Source: Schistocerca nitens
Taxonomy: Eukaryota; Arthropoda; Insecta; Orthoptera; Acrididae
Direction: 5' to 3'
Assembly: GCF_023898315.1 (NCBI RefSeq)
Contig: NC_064614.1
Span: forward strand, 69,390,501 to 69,454,500
DNA length: 64,000 nt
This document shows positions 55,201 to 64,000 of the stretch, in pieces. The notes below the pieces were generated by a model. It searched no databases, was not told the origin of the DNA, and saw only the letters and a list, made by a program, of their open reading frames with translations. How positions within the stretch are numbered: the first letter of the stretch is position 1; every line of letters begins with the position of its first letter. The translations under genes were made by a program, and so were the position numbers.

Positions 55201-55519
55201 GGTGGGTAGTTCACGTAACTAATGAGGAGGTATTGAACAGGATTGCGGAGAAGAGAAGTTTGTGGCACAACTTGACTAGAAGAAGGGATCGGTTGGTAGG
55301 ACATGTTTTGAGGCATCGACGGATCACAAATTTAGCATTGTAGGGCACCGTGGAGGGTAAAAATCGTAGAGGGAGGCCAAGAGATGAATACACTAAGCAG
55401 ATTCAGAAGGATGTAGGTTGCAGTAGTTACTGGGAGATGAAGAAGCTTGCACAGGATAGAGTAGCATGGAGAGCTGCATCAAACCAGTCTCAGGACTGAA
55501 GACCACAACAACAACAACC
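52224..55519 (+). mobile_element. RTE-like LINE, copy 2 (full-length looking)
   Basis: It starts with a C run and atgaaccatggaccttgccg, keeps a 5' UTR of about 430 bases, one ORF region, and a short (CAA)n tail. An 8 bp TSD, taaaattc, lies at 52,216-52,223 and 55,520-55,527. It is closely similar to copy 1 over 52,653-55,519. Confidence 0.9.
52638..55497 (+). pseudogene. RTE-like endonuclease/reverse transcriptase, several lesions
   Basis: The domains match copy 1: IGAWNVRSLN at 52,660, the GDWN-equivalent reading MRDWNSS near 53,055, DVDSDHNLLVMNC, QFGFRRNVGTREA, motif A VDLEKAFDN with the catalytic Asp (54,441-54,443), RQGCSLSTMLFNLYIE and FADD at 54,735-54,746. Lesions relative to copy 1: an 8-base loss near 52,699, one A lost near 52,853, a 12-base in-frame tandem repeat near 53,160-53,182, and stops at 53,739 (TAG), 54,003 (TAG) and 55,341 (TAG, from GAG). 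The endonuclease G-D-W-N box reads R-D-W-N. It cannot encode a full protein. Confidence 0.88.
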
Positions 55520-55527
55520 TAAAATTC

Positions 55528-55965
55528 TAATTAATACTGGCACTTCCTTTTGAAGTTACTGAAATCATGGCTAGGAATCTAACAGTGTTGATAATGTCAC
55601 CAGTCTAGTTCGAGGGGTATACAAGTACTGAAGCAAGCCTGGCAGTGGTGATTACGTCATTGTCTACATTCTCTAGTTCGATTCCTGTTGCATCTTTTAT
55701 CTCTCACTTTGTGACCATCTCTTGTTTTGTGTGATAGGGAGTGCTATAGATTGTAACTGCCTGCTGGCTGAGAACAGCTAGCACCTGTGTTAACTGAATG
55801 ACGGAATTTAATTTTCTGTGAGTGGGAGTGCTACCGGCAGTAGCTTCTTGCTGGTTTACAGGAGATTCGGCCTTTCTAAACTGCATGATGAAATCTAACC
55901 AAACGTTGGATGACTTGGGATAGAAATGCCACAACATGTATACTTAATGGTGATAGAATTTTTAC
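55528..55965. other. No gene recognised
   Basis: Nothing identifiable between two LINE-related segments. Confidence 0.4.
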
Positions 55966-56830
55966 GAACTACATCTGTATCTATATACATACTCCACAAA
56001 CTACAATAAGGTGCATAACAGAGGAAACATTGTTCTAATTACTCATTCGCTTTCCTGTTTTAGTCGCTAATGGAGCGAGGGAAAAACTGTCTATTCTTCC
56101 GTACAAGCTCTGATTTCCCTTATCTTATCTTCGCTGTTCTTAACCGAGAAATATGTAGGGTCGTTCTCCAGGCTGATGGAAATGTCGATTCTCTAAGCTT
56201 TTTCAATAGTGTTTCCTGTAAACAACTTCCCTCCCATTGCAGTTCAAGTGGCATTTCTCGTAATACTCGAGTTTTGATCGAACCTAGCGGTAGCAGATCT
56301 AACAGCACGATTCTGAGCTGCTTCGACACCTTCCTTCAGTCATGGTAGGTATCCCATACACTAGAGTAGTACTTACGAATGGATCTGATGAGTGTTCTGT
56401 AAGCATTCTCCTTTATAGATCATCTACAGTCTGGTAGAAATCTCTCATTCCACTGAAGTCAACGATTCACTTTCCTTGCAATCTTTCGTGCTCGTTTCAT
56501 GTCGCTTTGTAATGTTACGCCTAGTTTTTAAACGACGTAACTGCGTCAAGCAGCACATTATTAAGGCAGTACTCAAACATTATGTGATTGTTATCCCATC
56601 TACTAGTTTATATTTTTCCAAATTAAGAGAAAGCTGCCGATCATCGCACCAAATCGAAATCCCCTCCAAGTTGTGTTGTATCCTCTTTTAGACACTTTAA
56701 AGACGACATTGTCCAGGACAAAACAGTGTCATCAACAAACCATCTCATATCGCTGCGCTCATCCGATCCGGCTGTGCCATCCCGGAGACTAATGTGTCGT
56801 AAAGACATTTAAGACAAAACATCTTGGAAC
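55966..56830 (-). pseudogene. CR1/jockey-like LINE 3' part, antisense and degenerate
   Basis: The left edge (ctacatctgtatctatatac) is a simple-repeat-like tail. On the minus strand, the degraded coding sequence shows remnants such as AAQNRAV (compare the QRRAAR block at 45,290) and DKIREIRA. It resembles the plus-strand fragment at 44,815-45,797 in its 3' end. Frameshifts are frequent. Confidence 0.55.
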
Positions 56831-57939
56831 GAGAAGTGAATTTTGCAACTTAATAAATGTACACAAACCGAATGTGTTTTACCGACCGCATAGGCGGCAT
56901 AAAATATCCATGTTTTATAGTATATATTAAATTGAATCATCGTATCAAGGAGTAAACTATTTATGTAATAACCTCTACGATATTAATAGGGGAGAAGAAC
57001 GCTACTACATTGTTCTTCTCTTACTCTTTCTTCGCTTGTTTCTGGTGTTAAGAAGCAGACATCTAGTAGCACGAAAGTAATGCTAGCTTTTATGCTGTTA
57101 ACTTTGTTAATATAGTACGTTAAAGTTTATATGTGTATTATTTCGTTGTACAGTGAGCCCTCTGTCATCTTCATTGCATTGATTTAATTTTTCTTAAGAC
57201 GTTTACAGCTCCACAATTTTAGCGGCCGCTGCTTCAATGGACGCCATTACGCGTCGATCTAAGAAGCAAAATCATTGTGGAAGCGCAGAGACCACCAGCT
57301 TTAACATTTAACAAACAGTTTTTCATAGCGATGAACCGTATCGGAGAGCAGGATTAGTTTTAAGATTTTACTTTTCAGCTTCAGCCGAGAGCCAGGATTC
57401 GACTACCACAGCCCGAATATGATGGTAAGGGAGTGTTGTGTGGCGACACAATAACTTCAATATTTGAGTCCATGCTCTTTAAAGCACAAATACACCCAAA
57501 TACACATCATACTGTTATATTTTTCTTCTCACGCAATATTCTAGGAAGTAAAAATCAGTTAACGATTTTTTCATATTGGACCACACAATTACATTTACTA
57601 GTGTTTTAACGACACTGAACAATTAAATAAAATAAATAAATAAATATGCTCCTCTGGTACAGCCACTTCACGTCAGAACGTTGATGTATATAGTGAACAA
57701 GACCACAGTTCTGTCACAATTCACTGGCCACTTTTGACGACACCTTTGTCTCCGACGAAGACTCGCCTTCCAGGACTGCGTACTAGGTTCTCTTACATAA
57801 AGAGTGTTTGTACTATTGACCTACCTGCGCACCTATTCCTTCTTTAATAGCCTGCAGTGTGGCGCTGCGTCAAACGCTTTCTGGAAATCAAGGACTTTGG
57901 AATACGAGTGTTATCTTCAGCCCACAGTCCACAGGAAGT
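56831..57939. other. No gene recognised
   Basis: AT-rich; contains a short aataaataaataaat tract near 57,627-57,645. No coding support. Confidence 0.4.
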
Positions 57940-58850
57940 TGTTGATGGGGGTCCACAGTCCGAAGACTGATCTGATACACTTCTGCACGCTACTCTGTCG
58001 TGTGCAAGACTCTTCATCCCCGACTATCTACTGCAATCTACATTCATTTGAACCTGCTTACTGTAATTATCTCTTGGTCTTCCTCTACAAATTTTATCCC
58101 TCCCACCCCCACCAGCGCCATACACTACAATCCAATTCTAAATTGATATACGTTGATGTCTCAGAATGTGCTCTATCATCTGATTCTTTTCTATAATCAA
58201 CGAGAAATTTCTTTCCTCCCCAGTTCTGTTCATTACCCCCACACTACGAGTAGTTACGCTGTCCAACCATCTAATTTTCAGAATAATTTCATAGGACCAC
58301 ATTTCAAAAGCTTGTATCATTTCTTGTGCGGCTTTTGTACAAGTTATGAAAGGGGTTCCGATCAATTATTTTTTTTACACCTGCTACCTTCAAAATTTCA
58401 TAGACTATATTCCAGTCAACACTGCCAAAAGTTTCTCTTGAGTCGGCAAAAGCTAGAATGAAGGTTGGCCTTTCTAAGGCAAGTCGTTCTTCCTGTATTG
58501 CCTCGAGTGTTTGTTCAGTTCTCCGGAACCCCAACTGAGGTCGGCCTGTACGGGTTGCTCCGTTCTACTGTGAATAATTAGTGTCAGTAATTTGCAGATA
58601 TGACTTATGTGATTTATATTTTGCTAATTTTCACACCTATCAGCTGCTGCTGCTGTATTTGGAACTGTAACAACTGTAATACTTACACTTTCTTTTCAGT
58701 CTGATACACCTTTGACACCAGGTGGAATAATTCTGTCATGGCTGGCTCTCAGAAGATCAAGCTTATTAAAAGTTCTGAAGGCATGTCCAGGATCCCTGAT
58801 GAGACTTAGGTGCTCAGTGCTCTGTCAGATTCTTCCCACAGGATAGCGTG
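57940..58850 (-). pseudogene. RTE-like LINE remnant, antisense
   Basis: From the left, antisense 3' end (ccgaagactgatctgatacacttctgcacgct...), then a C-terminal block (IQAFEMWSYEIILKIRWLDSVT and HILRHQRIS in 58,138-58,365), then the RT motif A area (FRRTEQTLEAIQEERL, FILAFADSRETFGSVDW in 58,304-58,534) and upstream sequence to about 58,850. The RT block between motif A and the C-terminus is deleted near 58,300-58,370, comparable to copy 3. Heavily degraded. Confidence 0.7.
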
Positions 58851-58879
58851 CGGGAAAAAAACCAAGCTGAGCTATGCAC

Positions 58880-59220
58880 GAGCTATGGTTTCTATAGCAG
58901 CGTTCATTTGTGGATGTTAGCTCGTCTCTCTCAAGGAATTTTACTACACCAGAAATAGAATATGTTCGAGAATTCTGCTGGAAATCGATACTGTGGATAT
59001 TGGTATCTAATTCTGCGGGCACGCTCTTGTACCTTTCTTACATACAGAAGTCACCTATGGTATTTTCAAATCGGTTGAGGCTTTTCGCCACGCGAGAGAT
59101 GCGCAATTGTGCAAGCTAAGTGTTCGGCCAATGCCAAAGTGTACTCTGTGTAAAACTGAATTAGGATTCCATCTGGACCTGGAGACTTATTTGTTTATAT
59201 CAGATTCATCTGCCTATTTC
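58880..59220 (-). pseudogene. Second antisense LINE fragment (RT N-terminal region)
   Basis: The minus strand reads NKSPGPDGILIQFY at about 59,150-59,191, a pattern shared by RTs of many non-LTR elements, and KGTRACPQN farther on (about 59,000-59,025), followed by an in-frame stop. It lies directly next to the RTE-like remnant but looks like a different LINE family. Confidence 0.5.
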
Positions 59221-60282
59221 TACGTCCTCAGTGCGGCGGTTGACGATGATATGTCTGTACGATGGACCCTCGGAAATGATATTTCAAACGTCGAATCTAA
59301 AACATCACCTTCGATTTTCCTGTCTTTTATTACCACACCAGACTCGTCTGAGAGTTAATAAACACAAACCTTAGTTAGACCTACTTAGCTATTTTTCCCT
59401 TGGACCACTATTTTCTAGGATTTTCGGCAAAATATTTGTTGACGTATATGACAGAGGAAGTTGTTGTATGCTTCTCGCATTGATCTCTTTATAACTGCAC
59501 GAATTTTTAACAACTTTTGCCTGTCGATATGCCTAGAGTCCAACTATCTCTGTCTTCCGAGTATTTCAAGTTTTTCTTATTAAATCGCATTGTGTGAGTC
59601 TTTCCGAAATTCATTTACTCAACACGTGCTTCTTCAGAGCGCGATTTACAGTCAAATTCGAACTAAATAACTAAATAACATAGTTTCTTATTGTTAGAAC
59701 ATTGCGTATGTTGAAGTGTGCTGTAGAAATTTATAATGCCACATATGGTCTTGTCTTATAGTAGAAATAAGTGTCAAGGAAGGCAATTGTACTCAAGAGA
59801 GTAATCAATAAATATTTTTGTAATTTGTTTAGGTGGGAGAATTTTATCAAGAGGTGTATTGTTCTCACGGTTTGGGACCTTAGAGGCTTGTTCTTACTTA
59901 TCACTCGTCAAGATAAGTTCCCCATTTTCATTTAATTTCATGACTGCGTTTGCATACTCGCATTGCACATCACGAGTTGTGTACTGAGAAGCGTTTTAAC
60001 GAAAACTGGTATGATACTGTCTTGCATTGCACATCGCAAGTACGACAAATAAAATTGGGTTTTGAAGAGTCACATCAATATTCCTAATAGCCATAAGTTG
60101 CAGAACAGACGAGCGTTCCATGCGTACAGGTATGCCAATAAATTTAATTATCATCAGAGTTAACGTCCATTGTAAGGCACAGTGATTGATTATTTTCCTG
60201 ATAATATCAATATCATCTCTGAGGCTTACTACCAATAAAAGATTTCAATAAAGTTACCTGTTTTGCAGTCAGACAGCAAACA
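59221..60282. other. No gene recognised
   Basis: About 1 kb, AT-rich, without identified features. Confidence 0.4.
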
Positions 60283-60872
60283 CAGGGTGAGTCAGGAGGA
60301 AAGGTACGTGTTTTGACGGGTGATGGTATTACTGATTATGAACAAAAAATTTGATGTGCCCATATGCCCTATTCCGAAAGGTTTTCGAGAGAGAACACTT
60401 CCAGTGTACATTTATATTTACTTTCTGTATTGATGACGTACCACAGTACCACGTACCACAGTAATGTAGAGGAAGCTGACACGAACATTTTGATGCAGGA
60501 CGCTTGTGGTCTCTCAATTCGGAAAACTACGTCAAACTGCACTACAAACAGTACCTAAGCTTCAGCATACGCGCGTCGCGTGAGATTTTCAGTATTCCCG
60601 CGATCTCTCCGCGCAGACTGTTAGCCCTCGACAAAAAAAATAGAAGCTTTTTTTTTTAACAAATTTAATTTATTTAACTGTATACTGAGACACGTTTTCG
60701 TTGGAGTGTGCGGTTCTCGAGTTATTAAAGATAAACGTACAAAAGTGATATTAAACATGTTCTATCTCGGAAACCATTCGCAACAGGGCATATGTCCATA
60801 TGAAGTTTTTTGTTCAGAATCACTAATACTATCGTGTCTCAAAGCATGTGCCTTTCCTCCTGACTCATCCTG
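60283..60872. mobile_element. Foldback transposon with long inverted repeats (590 bp)
   Basis: The 22 bp ends pair with one mismatch: cagggtgagtcaggaggaaa... (60,283-60,304) and its reverse complement at 60,851-60,872. The homology continues inward: about 60,325-60,400 on the left matches the reverse complement of about 60,740-60,830 on the right (shared tgaacaaaaaa, catatgccct and gagatagaaca-like blocks). The element therefore folds back on itself. No transposase is present. Confidence 0.82.
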
Positions 60873-63213
60873 CACAATTTCATTGAAAACGGACTGCTTT
60901 CTCGCAGACGAACAAGTTTTACATATTTCTCAGACACCAACCTGACACTCACAAACACGAGTGTAGAGATATAACAAAAAAAGTTTCAACCGGCCGCAAG
61001 TGCTGCACCCAATTCTTTACTGCTTTGTGGTCCAGATCAGTGGCTTATTCGGAAAATTAGCTTTTCTTTCGTGTGCACATCTATTCATTAAATTGTTATT
61101 TGAAAAATCGTCACGAATAATTTTTAATTATTCACTATGAGACTAATTTTCCCCGAAGATCTGAGATCGCTGTCTACTTGCGCAACCAGCAAACTATTGG
61201 CTCGATGGGGGTGGGCGAATTTTTTGGGACCTAATTTCATTATTTCTGCAGTATCACAAGATGGCGAATATTGGCAGAGGATAACCAGCCGTTAGTTCCA
61301 GATTCAGGCCATGGCTACTTGCCGCGGAAGGACACGACAGTATCCGACGTTTTCGCGGAAGTTGCCAAGTTGCCGCCTCCACAGTGGTGCCAACCCATGG
61401 GCAGCGGGCTCTGACCACTGCGCGGGTGAACTAGCGTAACCGCACCGCTGTTTCGTTTGGCTACAAGGCCCTCTTGGAACCCGCGGATGATTGCTGTGTC
61501 AAGAGCTCCTCGTGCAAAAAACTGTCAGTTCTGAGTAATTCTACGCAGTTCTACGCAGTTCTGAGTAATTGATGGAGATGAAAAGCGCTTAGCAGTTAAC
61601 GACGGCTGTCAATTCGGAACCAGTCGCAATCTTGCTCATAGGTTGCAGATAGTCAAAATCATCTACGAGTTCACTTTCAGAAACTTTCGTAGTTACGCTG
61701 ATAATCATTCACTGTACAGTAAACGGGGTGTTGTTTAGGTGATACCGGAATAGTCATTTGAAGTACCCTACCTGCGATTTTGCTAGCGTTCATGCGAGAG
61801 GACAGAGTTCTCAATGCTTTCTCTCCTCGTACTCCGTCGTAGTTAATATGACTGAACATATTATATTTCATGTTCTTGTCCTGCAGCAAGATGCAGTGGA
61901 ACCTGGTTTTCTCAAATTTACAGTTATGAACGCTGCATGGGGGCATAATTAAAAAGAAAAGGACTAATATTCATGAATAAATGCAATAATTTTAGTAGCT
62001 TTGTGACCGGTGACGAAGTCTCGTAACCGGTTGGCCCTGACTACTATTAGCAAGCAATCTGACTGCATAAAATAAAAATAAAGAATGACAAGGAATTTAC
62101 ATTAACACAATTGATTAATTAAGTCCGCTGCAACTATAAAAGCTACGAAACATCAAAGCACAAGTGTAACTCTTCTGTGTGTGGTAGTGTGACTCAACGT
62201 ACACGTATCTGGCTCGGTTCTTTCTCAAAACGACAAAATATTTTAAACACCATTTACAATGAACTAATTGAAAAACCTGAAGTACTATAATTGCACATAG
62301 AAACCAGAATTACAAGTCTAATAAATGAACACGAGCCAGATGCTTTGTTGACTGTACCTGTGAGCAAGAGGGATTGTCATTAAAGAAAACAGTAATACCT
62401 TTTTACCTCATTATATATTGACGAAAATATTCCATTACACCAGCATCATAAATCAAAAGCCCACCTCCTTTCTCAAATACACTCTGACAATTGCAACTTC
62501 TTCCATCTATACATTACACCAACCGAACAGTATCTACTCTCTCGCCCAACAGAACAACAACTGCCCTCGACATCCTCTCAACTACCACTACACCAGTGGA
62601 GGCGGCGGAATACTAATCTTTGGCGCAATCTCTGGCGCTGTGACACAGTGTAGCCACCTTTCAACGCCAATTTTTTATGTGTTATTGGAGGAAGGATAAA
62701 GTAGATTTAACCGTGACAGACGCATTTCCTCTTCTCTACCGCTATCCGCTGTAGCCCTGCAGATTTTGTCAACTATCAGCTGAACCCCCGCTAGAAGAGA
62801 ATTAGTACTATGCCAACCACGGTCGTGACAGCAGCTGACAGGTAGGTGAACAACATACCCCATCGCTTGCACGGAAACGGAGAAACCTTCTGTTCAAGTA
62901 ATTAATTTGCCTAACCTCTGCAAATTAATTTTCATTAGTATTCACGCTATCTTCTACTGCTGCCAGCAACAGCTACGCATAGACACTGAATCTCTAGTAA
63001 GATTGACAAGTTTTTACTATTTTATATTTTACCATTCTGAAATAATGTGTGATCTTAAATATCGCTAAATTCACTCTAACTTAAAGGTAGTGTTATGGTT
63101 ACTGTTATATTTATAGACCTGAATATGGTTGTCTAGCAGCCGTTACTAGTGATCAACGAATTGCAGATTAACTTATTATTTAACGAAGATAATTAAAAAT
63201 TTAAGCTTCGTAA
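60873..63213. other. No gene recognised
   Basis: It contains a small local tandem repeat (agttctacgc units at about 61,545-61,562). Frames such as 61,677-61,946 (minus) have no motifs. A block at about 62,580-62,670 is mildly GC-rich and unassigned. Confidence 0.35.
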
Positions 63214-63700
63214 TTGATTAGCAAGAAAATTCCCGACGGATCAACCTGTAAAACAGTAACAGCCACCCCGTGCAGCCCAGAGAAAACAGCAGAAGGTGCG
63301 CAGTGGGGAGGGCGGGCGGGCTGTGTGAGCTACTCGTACTTCGTGCACGGACAACTCCGCCGCTCCTGTCCCAGCGGGACCGGCTGGTTAATATCTGCCG
63401 GGAAGGCTAATTTAATTCTCGGCTGCGAGGAAGGCGTCACGCGAACTGGCAGACAGACCGGGCCGTGCGGTGAGGGGGGGGGGGGGGGGGCGTTATTTGT
63501 ATGCTCTCCCGGCTCCCCCGAGAACTTGACGGAGCGGTTCGAACGCCTCGCGCATGTGAGTCTGCTGGGCGCGCACGGCGTCAGTTTAAATCTTCCGCGG
63601 AAGAGCTTGCGACAGCTGTCATTGCAAGGGCGACCAGGCTTCCAGCGTCTTCGAAACTTACTGACAAGGGTCAGTGTTCACAGCGGTTAACGCATTTTCT
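63214..63700 (+). other. GC-rich block with a 158-codon open frame
   Basis: The stretch from about 63,240 to 63,680 is much richer in G, C and CpG than its surroundings and includes a 17-G run (63,474-63,490). The open frame 63,214-63,690 has no recognisable domain and its composition is driven by GC content. It could be a CpG-rich promoter or first exon of a host gene beyond the window, or a repeat. No splice or start evidence. Confidence 0.3.
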
Positions 63701-64000
63701 TGATAAAACCAGTTAATGATCACGCGTGTGAAAGAGTAGTCGACCTACAGTGGATATTTCATCTGATGTAATTACATTTCCATGGAGACATACTGAGTCC
63801 CAATTTTTTGCTCGATAAGCACAGAAGCTGAAGGCCGTGACATGCAACAAACTCTCCTGCTTAGTAGGCTGGAACAGCATCTCAGCTTTGTACGTAATGG
63901 GGAGGTCCTACCTGTACCTCAGATAAGGTTGAGACTCAATACGTCTCCAGTAAAAAGTAATTACTTAAGATCGATAAATCACCTACGCCTAGGTACAAGC
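63701..64000. other. No gene recognised
   Basis: Edge of the window; nothing identifiable. Confidence 0.4.

Noticed and set aside
61677..61946. 89-codon minus-strand frame starting MPPCSVHNCKFEKTRFHC
   Set aside because: The Cys pattern at the start recalls THAP-type fingers, but the required later Cys/His and AVPF-like ends are not visible, so it is not called.
1..64000. CRISPR arrays, operons, ribosome binding sites, phage or bacterial genes
   Set aside because: No regularly spaced direct repeats with unique spacers and no prokaryotic gene layout; the content is eukaryotic transposon DNA.

Overview
This 64 kb window is repeat-dense animal DNA with no recognisable host gene. The repeat content points to an insect, most likely an acridid grasshopper or locust (Schistocerca-like). 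This is an inference from recognised repeat styles: tRNA-derived SINEs with the shared tail ending CAGAGCCATTTGAACC, RTE-like LINEs with (CAA)n tails, Tc1 and hAT transposons, a Penelope-like element and Ty3/Gypsy debris. Almost every coding segment belongs to a mobile element, and nearly all are broken by frameshifts, stops or younger insertions. Many insertions keep readable target-site duplications (TSDs), so relative ages can be worked out from the sequence.

1-17.8 kb: a degenerate Ty3/Gypsy element (gag zinc knuckle, protease, RT with YLDD, RNase H, integrase with HHCC finger) lies between two related LTR remnants that share a TGTTACA end. A Tc1 transposon sits in its 5' LTR. A 5'-truncated Penelope-like element with a GIY-YIG domain sits in the end of pol, bounded by a direct repeat. 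A 5.7 kb jockey-like LINE sits inside the Penelope element with a perfect 12 bp TSD, and a SINE sits inside that LINE. The order of insertion is therefore Gypsy, then Penelope, then LINE, then SINE.

17.8-32 kb: a pogo/Tigger-like DNA-binding fragment, a nearly intact RTE-like LINE (copy 1), antisense LINE fragments, several SINEs, a 50-nt A run and a mariner-like transposase fragment. 32-41 kb: a palindromic tRNA-derived element, a degenerate Tc1 split by a SINE (15 bp TSD) and by an internally deleted hAT element (perfect 8 bp TSD), a mariner-type MITE, more SINEs and a nearly full-length Tc1 with TIRs. 41-46 kb: an older RTE-like LINE carrying a SINE that was split by an unidentified insert of about 0.8 kb, followed by a 171 bp tandem duplication across these junctions; then a CR1/jockey-like fragment. 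46-52 kb: nested SINEs, a solo-LTR candidate and a 97 bp LINE 3' end with TSD. 52-55.5 kb: a full-length-looking second RTE copy with 8 bp TSD. 55.5-64 kb: antisense LINE remnants, a foldback element with long inverted repeats and a GC-rich block of unknown nature.

The elements do not form a pathway. The SINEs probably depend on LINE-encoded RT, and the MITE and short hAT on transposases supplied elsewhere. I see no host gene, rRNA, CRISPR or functional tRNA gene. The most unusual structures are the convergent, foldback tRNA-like element, the modular SINE architectures and the deep TSD-supported nesting.
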